Below, one piece after another: positions 42,470 through 54,240 of a DNA stretch of 64,000 bases. Made by a program: the position numbers and the translations under genes. The stretch is from Paraspadella gotoi (Eukaryota; Chaetognatha), in contig JBJCIZ010000028.1 of assembly GCA_051294375.1 (NCBI GenBank), positions 1,749,479 through 1,813,478 on the forward strand, read 5' to 3'. A model generated the notes under the pieces. The model did no database searches. It was not told the DNA's origin and saw only the letters and a program-made list of their open reading frames with translations. The first letter of the stretch is position 1, and every line of letters starts with the position of its first letter.

Positions 42470-44580
42470 CAAAAAAAGTTGTTATTTTACTCACTGAATA
42501 AAAAATACTTAAAATACTTACCAAAATACATAAAATTGATAAAATTATTATTCCGAGTAACATAGTTTAATCACATGCAATATATCTAGTAAGGCGGTGT
42601 CAATATTGAATACTTTTTTTAACTTCTAGTTCTCTTTAAAATTTTTTTTTTCCTTTACTTACTAAATCGATTTTCAATGTAACTTTTTGAATTAGTTCAT
42701 TGGGTGTGTTGCACTGAAGCTTTTAAATATTATTAATAATAATAATTATATAAGGTTGACGGAATTGTTGCCAGTGGAATATGAGTTTAGATGGAAAAAA
42801 CATAAGTCACATTTACTTGAATCTTTATATTAATGATTACTAATAAATGTTTGTAATTAATTAATTAATTAATTAATATGAAAAAATGATGCAAGTTAAA
42901 AGAATCTTAAAAGCATTAAGATTGTCGCAATTGAATAAAAAGAGAGAGAGAGAGTGAGAGAGTGAGAGAGAGAGAGAAAAAGACATAAAATAAAATAGAG
43001 GATATTTGTTTGTTTTGATAAAATGTAAACAAAACAAATTTATTAACTGTCCTAACCCAATTTTAAGGACATCGATGATGATAAGTTGAATATAAATTTA
43101 AAATGAATTATTACATATTAAAATTAATTAATTAATTAATCGATTAATTAATTATTTAATTAATTATCGTAGGCAGATCCGACATTGTTTGCTCAAACTT
43201 ATTTTTTGATAATTTATCATAATTTAATGTTCTGACATGAAATAAATTAATGCCCGACAAGATTGAGGGGGCGGACCGACGGACCGACAAAGTGAATTAT
43301 AGAGTGAGATGATATTTAAAAGGAAACCGATTTATTAGTTGATGATATTTAAAAAATGATGATAGTTAAAAGTAAAAAACCGATGATAGTTATTTGAAAA
43401 AATGATATTCAAAAGGAAACCGATTTAGGAGGTAATGATATTTAAAAAATGATGATATTTAAAAGTAAAAGACGGATGATAGTTATTTGGAGAAATGATA
43501 TTTAAAAAAAGAGATGATAATTAAAAGGAAACCGATTTATTAGTTGATGATATTTAAACAAGTTTGAGCAAACAATGTCGGATCTGCCTACGATAATTAA
43601 TTAATTAATTAATTAATTAATCGATTAATAAATAAATTAATTTTAATATGTAATAATTAATTTTAAATTTATATTCAACTTATCATCATCGATGTCCTTA
43701 AAATTGGGTTAGGACAGTTATTAAATATGTTTTGTTTACATTTTATCAAAACAAACAAATATCCTGTTCTTTATTTTATGTCTCCTTGTCTCTCTCGCTC
43801 TCTCTCTCTCTCTTTCTTTCTATCTTTTTATGCAATTGCGACGATCTTTATGCTTTTAAGATTTTTTTAACTTGCATCATTTTTTCACATTAATTAATTA
43901 ATTAATTAATTTTTTTTCCTTTTACTACTAAATCGATTTTCAATGTAACTTTTTGATTTAGTTCATTGTGTAGTTGCACTGAAGCTTTTAAATATTTATT
44001 AATATATAATAATTATATAAAGTTTTGACGGAATTGTGCCAGTGGAAATGAGTTTAGATGGAAAAAACATAAGTCACATTTACTTGAATCTTTAATATTA
44101 ATGATTACTAATAAATGTTTTAATTAAAAAAATAGAATTCAGCCAATAATGATGATGATGATAATTTTTTATGGTTTTTTCTATTTTTAACCAATTTATT
44201 GTCAAAATCTAGAAAAAAAAAATTAAAATATATAACTTTCATTTAACTTTTTAAGCTCTACAAGAACGTTCTTAAAAAAATCAAATTTTAAATTTTTTTT
44301 TGTCATTTGTTATATATTAATAAATATTTAAAAGCTTCGAGTGCACAACCAAATGAACTAATTCAAAAAGTTACATTGAAAATCTATTTAGTAGTAAAAG
44401 GGAAAAAAATTTTTTTTGAGAGAACTAGAAGTTATAAAAAGTGTTCAATTTTGGCTCGCCTTACTAGATATATTGCATGTGATTAAACAATGTTATCGGA
44501 ATAATAATTTTATCATTTTATGTATTTTGTAAGTATTTTAAGTACTTTTATTCAGTGAGTAAAATAACTTTTTATTCGCT
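42470..44580. repeat. 2.1-kb foldback (inverted repeat) element
   Basis: Outer arms 42475-42735 and 44330-44575 and inner arms 42830-43200 and 43558-43910 are reverse complements. The centre (43205-43557) carries TTGAGGGGGCGGACCGACGG and GATGATATTTAAAA repeats. Each inner arm begins with AAGTTTGAGCAAACAATGTC, then GGATCTGCCTACGATAATTA, ATTAATTAATCG, TTAAAATTGGGTTAGGACAG and a CT run. The segment 43880-44130 also repeats 42640-42870 directly. Confidence 0.8.
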
Positions 44581-44599
44581 AATTTTTTATCTCGGACTC

Positions 44600-44801
44600 T
44601 CTCTCTTTTCTCTCTCTCTTCTCTGTGCAATTGCAACGATACCTTATGCTCATTTTTCTGGTCTCTCTCTCTCTCTCTCCTCTCTCTTTGCAATTGCAAC
44701 GATCCTTTGCTCATTTTTCTGCTCTCTTTCTCTCTCTCTCTCTCTCGCTCTTCTCCTCTCTCTTTGCACTGCGACGATCCTTATGCTTCATTTTTCTGCA
44801 C

Positions 44802-44837
<36 letters not shown>

Positions 44838-44840
44838 ATT
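44600..44840. repeat. TGCAATTGCAACGATCCTTA unit repeated between CT runs
   Basis: CT-rich runs alternate three times with TTTGCAATTGCRACGATCC and GCTCATTTTTCTG. The same alternation occurs at 59755-59965. Confidence 0.9.
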
Positions 44841-44849
44841 AAATAATAA

Positions 44850-45330
44850 AGAATTCAAGTAAATATGACTTTTGTTTTTTCCCTTTTAACTCATTTCCAC
44901 TTGCACGATTCCATCGAAACTTAATATCACAGCTCAATCACACACTTTCCTACCATCATAACATTTCAAGTCAATTGCCTATCCACTCATGAGCAAGTTG
45001 GCGTTCCAAATACGTGAATATATTTTTTTTTCCCATTTAAACCAATTTCCACTCGCACGATTCCTTCGAAACTCATAACCATCTCAATCACAAGTTTCCT
45101 ACCACACACCAAAATTTCATACCAATCCATCCAATTGGAGTTTTTTGCTAAGGTGGACGGACGGACGGACGGACATGCAATTTTTTTTGCATAATTTATC
45201 ATAATTCGATTGTTCTGACATGATATAAGTTAGTGCCCCGACAATATTGGAGGGGGCGGATCGCACGGACGACAAAGTGAATTATAGGTCGGGATCTGCT
45301 GATAAGCAGATCCAACTAAAAATGATTTCA
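44850..45330 (+). repeat. Dispersed (GGAC)n element with terminal hairpin
   Basis: Two internal units, (GGAC)n at 45165-45180, GGAGGGGGCGGATCGCACGG, and hairpin TCGGGATCTGCT/GATA/AGCAGATCC near 45290-45312. Confidence 0.85.
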
Positions 45331-46000
45331 TGACAAGAACGGCCATATAATGAGAAGAAAAATTCAATGATATTTAAAAAGAAAAACATGATAGTTATTT
45401 TAGAAACTCTGAAAATGATTTAATCATTTATATTTAAAAAGAAAAAATGATATTTATTTGGAAACCCTGAAATAGACTCTCTCGATTTTCTCCGACTGAT
45501 ATTTAAAAGCTGATATCTAAAAGACCGTTTCCTTTTATTCAAGTTATCCTTCAGCGGCCAAAAACCAAAGCCAGGAGAAAGATAGCTTTATTTATTAAAT
45601 TAATTGTGTTGATGTGTGGTAACTATCAAATTTTTGATATGAAATAATACTACGCATTAAATCAATAGAATAATTTTTTTATGGGGTTGTACCAATTTTC
45701 AAAGATGAAATTATTTGAGAATATTTATGATCGTTCATTATTACAAAGATTAAAGTTTGAGCAGTTGAATGATAAGAATTAAAAGTTAATAACATTTTGT
45801 TGAATGTTGATTCAGTTTTTTACACTGAGATCGTCGTTGATAATTTAGCGATGATTAACCGGTTTGGGAATCGAGAGGTAAGAGATAAAAACGGGAATGT
45901 GAGAGAGAAGAGAGAGAGTGAGAGGCCTTTTAGTCGCTAAAAGCTAAAGTGAGTTTAACTGGGACAAAATATAGCATTCAGTCCGACTTATTTTATTTGG
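45330..46000. other. No gene recognised
   Basis: AT-rich, with GATGATATTTAAAAAG-type repeats at 45350-45510. Confidence 0.6.
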
Positions 46001-46011
46001 AAATAAATCGC

Positions 46012-46092
46012 CCCTCGCCAGGATTCGATCCTTGATCCTGAACGCTGTTTGTCTGGTAATTACAGCCAGAGTGTTACCCAGACGATTTTCCT
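46012..46092 (-). repeat. tRNA-like sequence (SINE head or tRNA pseudogene)
   Basis: On the minus strand GTCTGGGTAACACTCTGGCT resembles box A, and AAGGATCGAATCCTGG a T-arm with a good box B. The acceptor-stem halves do not pair, so an intact tRNA gene is unlikely. Confidence 0.5.
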
Positions 46093-46249
46093 ATTTAATA
46101 CTTTAAAAACCGATTCGAATTTTTGTTTATTTAGAATTAATTTGTTTTATAAAACCCTTTAATATTTGTGTTACAAGATTTTGTTTACCTTTATGAAATC
46201 TTTAACTGAATAATTTCAGTCTTGATATCTCAGCTCAGATAAATCAAGT

Positions 46250-46720
46250 ATCTATGGGCAACAGCCGGGTTGCCTGTGATGCCCATTAGAGGATGGGGCA
46301 ATCTCACTGTTGGCTTTGGGGGCTTCCGACCCTTCAGTGACGCCTCCCAGTCACTGCGCGGTTACCTAGGACGGTCCTCGCTTTGCCAACGCAGAGGGTA
46401 GTCGTTAATGGCAACTGTGGATGGAACCTTAGCTGGGATGGTGTGTTCCCCTCTGAACCAATGGATTTGGCTGAAACGATGTGGTGGATGTGAGGCGTGG
46501 TGAATATACCGGGCCACAGGATCCCCGGGCCAAGAACATCACTCAGGTTCCCTCAAGCCTGAGCGGTGTCTGACAAGACTGTTTACCATAGGTGGGAGAG
46601 AGAGAGAGAGCGCGAGTCCGTGGGGCATAGGCGTTTTGTCGTAGCGCACCCTAGGGGCATAGGCCGTCGTTGTTCGTAGCGTACCCGAGTCCGGCAGGGG
46701 CATAGGCGTTGTCGTAGCAA
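46250..46720. repeat. GC-rich repeat-like segment with GGGGCATAGGCGTT minisatellite
   Basis: A GC-rich block of about 350 bases (GGGCAACAGCCGGGTTGCCT onward) is followed by a short GA run and about three 40-bp units containing GGGGCATAGGC and GTCGTAGC. It lies just beyond the tRNA-like element and may belong to one retroelement. I recognise no open frame. Confidence 0.5.
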
Positions 46721-46899
46721 AAACCTGTCGATTGAGGAGAGAAATTAATTTACTTCCTTCCCCTTTCAATAAAAGAAAGGTTTTTTTCAATTTTTCAAAC
46801 TTTAGTGTGTTTCTCTCATCTATTAAAACTATAAAATAAGTCAAAAATCGAGCTTTAGTGTTTAAAATAAAACGGCACCTCACAAATCCTCACAAATTA

Positions 46900-48950
46900 A
46901 AGAGTAGGCTTAAAAATTTTTTAGCAGCAAAAGTATTAAATTTTTTGCCCTAATTTTTTAGGTTACAGAAGCACCATTGATAGGGTGGGTGAATTTTGAT
47001 TGAATGTAACATTTTGAATAGACGAGAATCTCGCTTTAAAAAAAAAATTCAAAACATTTTTCTAATGAGAGAATTCCGTTCAAATCTGACTACCGAAATT
47101 TGCAAACGCGTTTGCCAGAAATTCGGTTAAAAAACACTTGTAAAAAACGCACGATTCCGAGAGCGTTTACATCTGAAGAGCTTGTCCTATTCGTTTTATC
47201 CACATTTGATGAAGGATTTTGATATCAAACAAGCCAGGGAAAATGCACTCCTCATCTTCAGAGAATTTTCAAATCTCATTTTTACTATAGAAATGAAAGG
47301 GAAAGTTTTACAAACTTAAAATTTCAAACGGGATTGCTATATGTTTCCTGTTACATGAGCGACTTCGAATTTCGCGATTCTGATAGCTTTGTGTCTGAAA
47401 GAGCTTTCTATTTTTCTTTTTGCATTTTATAATGATTTTTGACATAAAATGATCAGGTTTAAATGAAATAGTCCGGTTTGAATCGCGAAATTTTTTTTTA
47501 AAAAGAAATTAAAGTAAGGTTGAGAAAAAAAAACTGATTTTTCCTAATATCTTTTGAAAGAATAAAAGATAAAGGGGATGGCAATAGTACCAAAATGAAG
47601 CCATAATCTATAGGGCACATGCAAAATGACAATTTTAGAATTACTTATGCTGAACCTCCTTACAGGGTGAGTGGTCAAACTAAGTCAAAATTATAATGAA
47701 TTTTAAAACTAACAACACCCATAAGAATAAATGAAATTAAGTTCTTTTTAATGATTCTGAAAGAAAAAAGGCTAAATTGTGTACTCTAGTAAAAATTTAA
47801 AGTTTTTTGGATAAGAAAATGTGAATTTTTTGTCAATTATAAATATTTGCCTTGTCTGATTTTACAAGCATGTTTACAAATTCTACAAAAATATAATTCC
47901 GCCGCATGCACCACAGCCTAAGTATTTATCTTTTTTCCACCAGCAAAAATAAACCATTATTTTATGCTAGAGAACAGGATGTTTACTGAATGACGCGTAA
48001 GACATTCACTCTTCACTTTACTGTCATTTTTCAATAATAAAATAGGCGAATTTTTTAATTATTGTAACTGCTCAGCAGGCTTCACAAGACATATAGCTTT
48101 CATTATAATATCCCAAGTTAATGTAATCTTAGTATATTTTTTACCCCAGAAATGGATAAAATAACAGAAAGTTGTGGGATTCCCTGTCGCTCGTTTAAGA
48201 AAAAAAAATTAACTAGCGGAATTATCAAGTTTGGTAGAGGAAGTCAGAATCGGCGAAATCTTAAAAAAGAGGCGAGAATGTTGAAAAAAAGGGGTAGAAT
48301 TTTTGATGGTTCGTAAGATTTCTGCCAACAATGTGAGGTCCGATTAAGAGCGACTTGAGATTTACAATATTCCCGGTCATTCCAACTCTATCGATATAAA
48401 AATAATAAGAAAAAAGGTCACTGGTTTTTTCTGAAATAACGCTTCCTACTTTAAAGTATGAAATTTAATTTATTATTGGCATATTTTCTATCAATTAAAA
48501 ACCTTTATGATAAAATCTATGCGAAAATTGACTCAATATTAATATTAATGATTATTTTTTACTTTTTAGCATTTGGTGGAATTGTTTTTGTCATATTCAA
48601 AAAACCGAAAAATCAACAGAAAGATCATAAAATGAGGATTCTTTTGAAGTATAATATTACTTAATTATGCTCTTGGTTGATAATTAAATTTATTTTAAAA
48701 AAATATATATAGATGTAACAATATTTATACATAGCTTTGTCAATAGTAGTTATGTTGGTGAAGAAAAATTTAAAATTAGGTTAATTTTGAAGCTAGCAAT
48801 TTGTATGTTACAATTTCTATAGTTTTTTAATAATAAGAATTGGATTAAGTCCTTTCATAGTAGTATTACTAAATGGTTACTGATTTTTGGTAATAAATTG
48901 AGTTATTTTCGAATAATAACTTTAGAACAGAATAAATCGTAGGCTTATGA
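46900..48950. other. AT-rich, no firm gene
   Basis: Nothing convincing. A 68-codon frame at 48458-48664 has one strong hydrophobic segment (ILILMIIFYFLAFGGIVFVI) and a basic tail, but no further support. Confidence 0.5.
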
Positions 48951-48959
48951 GAGTGAGTT

Positions 48960-49312
48960 AAATTAAGAGGCTCTCTTTTCAGTAAGCATCACAGACGAAT
49001 GAAACCCGGAAACAGAGGAAAGGATTAAGGAAGAGGATTCCGGAAGAGGAGAAGATTCTGGAATGATTTGAACGGGATTTTGGAAGCCAAATCCGAAAAG
49101 GAACAATAGTTCCGGAAGAGGAAAAGAAGGTTCCAGAAGAGGAAGAGGAGGATTCCGGAAGAGGAATCTGGCTTCGTCTACTTACCTTTAAATAGCCTCT
49201 GTTTCTGCTTTGATTCATTCTGTCCAAAATTGACACCGTCTTCTTGATAGTTATTCTACAAATAAATTCGACCTTGATTTCATATCAAAATCCCTGTCTA
49301 CTTACTTAAATG
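48960..49312 (+). repeat. Probable 5' LTR (3' part)
   Basis: It contains GAAGAGGATTCCGGAAGAGG direct repeats, a TATA-like TTTAAATAG at 49188, AATAAA at 49261 and ends directly before the primer site. The start cannot be fixed because the second LTR is not present for comparison. Confidence 0.5.
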
Positions 49313-49332
49313 TGGTGACAGGAGTGGATTCG
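49313..49332 (+). promoter_or_regulatory. Primer-binding site, tRNA-Leu type
   Basis: TGGTGACAGGAGTGGATTCG matches the complement of a tRNA-Leu 3' end (typically TGGTGTCAGGAGTGGGATTC) with one substitution and one missing G. It would prime minus-strand DNA synthesis. Confidence 0.65.
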
Positions 49333-49398
49333 ACATCCACTTCTCCAAATCAGAAGGTCAAGCCTTAGCCACAACGACCACGCCACCCCTAAAAGAAA

Positions 49399-50787
49399 AT
49401 GGACTCCTCAGCCCCGACCATTCCCCCAGCCAAGGTCAGCTGGAGAAAAGGGGCCGCGCACGCCATCCACAAGCGCCGCAGCAAAAGAAGACGGTAGCTA
49501 CCACCGTGAGGACCTCGACTATCACACTTTGATCTCACGGGAGCTCTACTGGAGCAATGCCAATTGGAGACGAATCAGGCAGAAGTAACACGCCAAATCC
49601 TCACATTAATAAACAATGCAAACTTGAAGCATGATCAAAATTATGGCCTGGGATGAAAAACAAGAGATTTCGTCCGACACATATTGAATCCACATGTGTT
49701 ATAAGTATTAATGGATATTGAATCTCGGCACAAAGATGGAGCGAAATTCACGAGATGATGAAGGTCATGATGACCCGCGACAACGACCGCAATATCGGCA
49801 CACGGCTGACACACTTGTCGCAAGCCCCAACGCCGTCGTCACACCTCTACCCCAGCCCGAGCGCCCTCGCCGCCGCCACCGGACAACCTCGTGCCGAATC
49901 TTTTACCAATCAGACCTTGGTAAAAGGTTACCAACAACCCCAAGATGAAACTCCATCTGAAAGCGGAAGAANNNNNNNNNNTTCCTACACACCCGTCGAA
50001 CAACCAATAAAACTAGAAAAAAGGAGAAATGACGAAACGCCGGAAGACTTCCTTCGTAGTTTTTACGAAGCCTTCAAGGACTCCCCAGTGCCGGAAAAGG
50101 TGGATCAACAACTGCGTGCCCTCCTCGCCCGGGACAAAGTCGCAAGCAGATTCTTGGAGCCAATAAACCAATCAATGTGGTTAGGTTTACGCGCATTATG
50201 CGAGGGCTCCTCAGTCAGCATTGCGGAGGCCCTAGCCGAGGCAAAGATTGAGGTAAACCCTCAGGTCCACGCTAAATACGGCCTCGCCCTTGTCAACGCC
50301 GCGAAAGAAAATTTTGAAGCAGTGAGAGAAAAAGACAGGGCATCCATCCCTGATTATGTCGCCCAGATGTTAGTAGAAGCCATGGAGCCCTATGTGCCGG
50401 GCATAACATCGGAAACACTCGAGTGGACTCAAATGCTCGAGAGAGGAGAAACCCGACGCCTTGGTAAGGCAATCGAATATAAGTTACGGGGATACCTGAA
50501 GAAAACGGCCGACAATTCCATCAGGAAAATCGTAAAAACTGTATCCGATGACGACAAAGAAAAACTCATTAACGCCCTCGTTCAAAAAGGCCAGACGGAT
50601 AAAGATCCGAGCAGTAGTGCCATGGCCTTTTACCAAGGAACAGTTCTCCAAGAGATGAACAACATGAACGAGAAGATAAAGGAGTTGAAAAGGGATTTGG
50701 ATAGCGCACAACACCCTAACCAACCGGAACGCCGCTATGNNNNNNNNNNAAGGGAAGAAAACCCTGCACTTTGGAAGAAGACGTGAC
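49399..50787 (+). CDS. Retrotransposon Gag, 5' part frameshifted
   Basis: A likely start is the ATG at about 49399 (MDSSAPTIPPAKVSWRKGAA). Coding-like text then moves between frames (SYHREDLDYHTLISRELYW, RQILTLINNANLKHDQNY) up to 49755, after which one frame runs to 50787. That frame has a Pro-rich linker, a capsid-like helical region (NDETPEDFLRSFYEAFKDSP, LEPINQSMWLGLRALCEG) and a coiled C-terminal part (LQEMNNMNEKIKELKRDL). No CCHC zinc knuckle is present, which is seen in some gypsy lineages. Two 10-N gaps interrupt it. It would form the particle around the RNA. Confidence 0.7.
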
Positions 50788-52014
50788 ATTGTAGATGTAA
50801 CCAGTGAGCTTGATATCGGTTCCGCTGATGACTTTGATACAAATAAAAACGATTTGTATTATCCCTGCGTCGTAAATAAAAATAAAGAAAGTAGAAAAGC
50901 CAAAAAACAGCCAATAAACAAAAGCACAAGAAGTGCAAAAGACAATTTAGATCAATTTCTGAAAGAATCTTATCAAAACCTTGGAAAAAAGGTGATGGAA
51001 AGAAACACGCAACAAGTAAAACAAGAAAATAGAAACAAAGTCAAGGAGTTAGCTGATACAGCAAACAAACTAAGAGGCAAGTCAGCTGCATCTCGGATGT
51101 ATAAACTTTTCAAACCTCTCGATGCTGAAGAAGTCGCCCTCGCCAACAAACATCTCCACAGACTGGGCTGGACGGATTGGCCCAAGGCCGACCAGGCAGG
51201 AAAAAGGGCAATCATAACAAGGTCGAAAGCCTGCGCCAAGCTGGTTAGGAAGGCCAGCCGGGTCGAGACAAACCGTAACCAGAATCCTAGGCCCGAGCTT
51301 CAACCTCAGCCAACAGTAACCCAGCTGAAACGGAAAGGCAGACCAAACCCAGCAAAGCGAGAAGGAAAGCCATCCCTGAGAAAACTTCGACCAGTGGGAG
51401 ACAAAAACAATCCCACCTACGAAATAATCGCTGGAGAACAAACTGGTGAATCTCTTCACCAGGCAACCATCAGGCGAGTAGAATTAGAGTGCCACCAACC
51501 GGAACATTTCTTGCCTCCACAACCTACGCCTGATACGACCAAGGATGAAAGGGACATGCCAACTTTACCTGAAAATTTAATAAACATCATCAAAGGAAAC
51601 AACGGACCTGAGCCTAGAGATGATACCGCAAAAACGTGTCACACAGGAAAAAACAGTTATATTCCAGCCGTCATCGCGGGAGCGCCAGCCAGCTGCCTGT
51701 ACGATACAGGCGCATCTGTCAATACTGTCCCGCGAAAATTCATCGAAAAATGGGCATTATCCAAACACGTTTACCACGGTACTCCACTCAGATTATCAAC
51801 AGCCACAGGAACCATCACTCTCACTGAGAGGATAAATCTAAGGATTATGTTCCAAAAATGGACTCTAAAAACAGTTTTTTACGTTTCTGCGGACAAAGAT
51901 GACCAGGACGTCATCATAGGGACAGCGGTCACCAACCCCGGGCCCCCTGATGAATTATGGGTGGTCCAACCATCCAACCAAAGGCCCGACCTTCAAATTG
52001 CATCCTATGGGTAA
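50755..52014 (+). CDS. Retrotransposon protease region
   Basis: The N-terminal half is Lys/Gln-rich and basic, possibly nucleocapsid-like. The C-terminal part carries the aspartic protease active site CLYDTGASVNTVP (Asp codon at 51703) and the second conserved block DQDVIIGTAV near 51910. These are the flap-side and Gly-Thr motifs of retropepsins. The frame begins inside the 10-N gap at 50740-50749 and overlaps the gag frame, so the join is by frameshift or error. It ends at a stop, with about 300 bases of broken frame before the RT. Confidence 0.75.
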   Translation, partial: KKTLHFGRRRDIVDVTSELDIGSADDFDTNKNDLYYPCVVNKNKESRKAKKQPINKSTRSAKDNLDQFLKESYQNLGKKVMERNTQQVKQENRNKVKELADTANKLRGKSAASRMYKLFKPLDAEEVALANKHLHRLGWTDWPKADQAGKRAIITRSKACAKLVRKASRVETNRNQNPRPELQPQPTVTQLKRKGRPNPAKREGKPSLRKLRPVGDKNNPTYEIIAGEQTGESLHQATIRRVELECHQPEHFLPPQPTPDTTKDERDMPTLPENLINIIKGNNGPEPRDDTAKTCHTGKNSYIPAVIAGAPASCLYDTGASVNTVPRKFIEKWALSKHVYHGTPLRLSTATGTITLTERINLRIMFQKWTLKTVFYVSADKDDQDVIIGTAVTNPGPPDELWVVQPSNQRPDLQIASYG

Positions 52015-52323
52015 CAAACCCGTGACCCACTTATTTCGAGACAAACACGAGGCCTTAAAGGCCGCTAGATGGCTAGCCAGGGGAAAGTAGATGAATACAC
52101 ATTAGTCCCAATTCAGCCGAACACGACATGGATGGAAAGATAAAACTAACCTCCACTAAGCCATACTGGAAACCCTCGCTGGAGCGAGATGGGTAATCGA
52201 ATCTAGTGACGAAAGAAACACGCTGCAGATGGAGATCAGCTGAGAGAAGGAGTCGAATTTGATGCCAATCCAGGACCCTGGGGCACCGCAAGACCCCTAA
52301 TTACCAACCAAGCAAGGACGGAA

Positions 52324-54240
52324 TTGGGACTAGAAACGGGATCCACAGCAGAACCCGTCCAGGCAGATCTAACCGGCGAAAAGCCTGTGCTCAGAAAAGT
52401 GAGAAAAGATCACATCCCCGCCACAACGATCGTACATCACAAGCCAACGGAGGAGGAAATCAAGGCAGTCGAGGAGGCCCGACAAAATAGGCGCCAAAAA
52501 CATGACGCCCGTGGAAAAGAGGCTTTCCTGAAACCCTTCAAGGACGTAGACCCATCACTTCAGGATAAGGCTCACCTAGTCNNNNNNNNNNTGTGGGAAT
52601 TTCGCGACGTCTTTGGAGAAACTATAAGCGACTGCAAAGAAGGTTTTCTTAATTACAAGGTGGACCTTGGATATACAACGGATGACTTACCCAAACCAAG
52701 GTTCGCCAACCAAGGCCCCGTCAAAAAGGCTGCCCTGAAAAGATATCTCGAGGTATATGAGAAAGCCGGCATTGTGTCAAGCACAAAAAATGAGGCTTAC
52801 TCCAACGCATTCCTTATTAAGAAACCGGGCCACATCGCTGAAGGTCAAGACGAAATGAATGATGAGACTTTTGCAAAACAATGGCGACTCATCTGCGACC
52901 TTTCCTCCGTCAACAACAACATCTCAACTTACGCCACGGAGCCACAAACAATCGCTTCAATCTTAGAACAATATAAGCCACACGAGCTGCAATGCTCCGT
53001 TGACATCTTAGCTTGTTTCCACCAGGTCAACCTGACCGAGCGCTGCAAACCAGTCACGACCTTTGCAGGAGCAGGCCACAACTGGTGGATGAATAAGTTG
53101 CCGATGGGGGGCGTCAACAGCGTGAATGTGCTCCAAGCAATCCTGGATGAAATCTTCCACGACCTGGGAACTGATGTAAAAAGTTTTTTGGTTTATGTGG
53201 ACGACCTCATACTCACGGCCAAGTCACCCGAAGACATGGCGCAGAGACTCCGGGACCTACTGCAAAGATGCCGAGACGAAAACGTCGTCCTCAAGTGGAC
53301 AAAAAGCGTCCTCCTCAGAAAAGAGGACATCAAGATATTAGGCTTCAGCATCTCCAAAAGCAGACTCCTCCCGCAAAAAGAAAAACTGCAAGCGGTCGAA
53401 TTGAAGCTAAAGACCCTCAAGACACAAAAAGAGCTAAGAGCTATGTTGGCCTCATTAAACTATTACAGATGCTTCACGCATCGATTCTCATACATCGCAC
53501 AACCTCTCCACGCCTTAACCTTACTGGAAAAAAAAGATTTCAAACTCTCCAAGAAACACATCGAGATGCTCCAGACCCTCGTCGACGAAATCAAAGCATG
53601 CCCAGGATTGAACTTTCTAAACGACGCCAGGATAAGAAATGGATCCTACAGAATCTACGCGGACGCCAGTACGAGTGCCATGGGTGGACTTATCACCGCC
53701 ACGGCCGACGGCGTTGAATATCCGTTGTCATTCCACTCCAAATCGTTTCCCGAGGAATATCGGATTAAACACATCAACATCCTAGAGACCCTCGCCTTTA
53801 ACATGATGGCACGAAAGTTCAAGGGTTACACATGTGGCAGAAGGGTAACATTGGTCACCGATTCTCAATATTTCAAGAGAATAATGGATCTACAGCATGA
53901 CCGACAACAAATGCTACCGACAAACGTCTTGAGGTGGATCACAGAAATAAAACAGGAATGTCAACCAAAAGAAATCATCCTCGTAAAAAGCGAAGACAAC
54001 CCGGCTGACTTTTTGACACGCTTCACAGAACAAGGCCAAGTCACACCCCTGGACACCCCTTTCTTTCCTGCTGGCTTTGATGTTGATGGCGAATATGAGC
54101 CAGGTTTTGCAGAAAACCCTGTTTATGATTACGTGACCCCTGAGCACCTGGACCTGATAACAGGTCACGCCCCTACCCTTGCACTAATGGCTCAAACATT
54201 AGGAGAAGAAGCAAAATCATTTAGGACAAAATTTTTTTGA
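52324..54240 (+). CDS. Reverse transcriptase and RNase H
   Basis: RT blocks in order: VDLGYTTDDLPKPRFANQGP, FLIKKPG, WRLICDLSSVNNN, CSVDILACFHQVNL, NKLPMGGVNSVNVLQAILDE, and the catalytic FLVYVDDLIL (YVDD near residue 291, bases 53194-53205), then LGFSISKSRLLPQKEKL. The thumb/connection shows LASLNYYRCFTHRFSYIAQP. RNase H shows YADASTSAMGGLIT, ILETLAFNMMARKFKG, TLVTDSQYFKRI and NPADFLTR. The palm block is LPMGG where most gypsy elements have MPFGL. A 10-N gap lies at 52582-52591. It ends TTT TTT TGA; one base less would fuse it to the next frame. Replication enzyme of the element. Confidence 0.93.
   Translation: MGLETGSTAEPVQADLTGEKPVLRKVRKDHIPATTIVHHKPTEEEIKAVEEARQNRRQKHDARGKEAFLKPFKDVDPSLQDKAHLVXXXXWEFRDVFGETISDCKEGFLNYKVDLGYTTDDLPKPRFANQGPVKKAALKRYLEVYEKAGIVSSTKNEAYSNAFLIKKPGHIAEGQDEMNDETFAKQWRLICDLSSVNNNISTYATEPQTIASILEQYKPHELQCSVDILACFHQVNLTERCKPVTTFAGAGHNWWMNKLPMGGVNSVNVLQAILDEIFHDLGTDVKSFLVYVDDLILTAKSPEDMAQRLRDLLQRCRDENVVLKWTKSVLLRKEDIKILGFSISKSRLLPQKEKLQAVELKLKTLKTQKELRAMLASLNYYRCFTHRFSYIAQPLHALTLLEKKDFKLSKKHIEMLQTLVDEIKACPGLNFLNDARIRNGSYRIYADASTSAMGGLITATADGVEYPLSFHSKSFPEEYRIKHINILETLAFNMMARKFKGYTCGRRVTLVTDSQYFKRIMDLQHDRQQMLPTNVLRWITEIKQECQPKEIILVKSEDNPADFLTRFTEQGQVTPLDTPFFPAGFDVDGEYEPGFAENPVYDYVTPEHLDLITGHAPTLALMAQTLGEEAKSFRTKFF

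Noticed and set aside
46012-46092. Functional tRNA gene
   Set aside because: Box A and T-arm are plausible but acceptor-stem halves do not pair.
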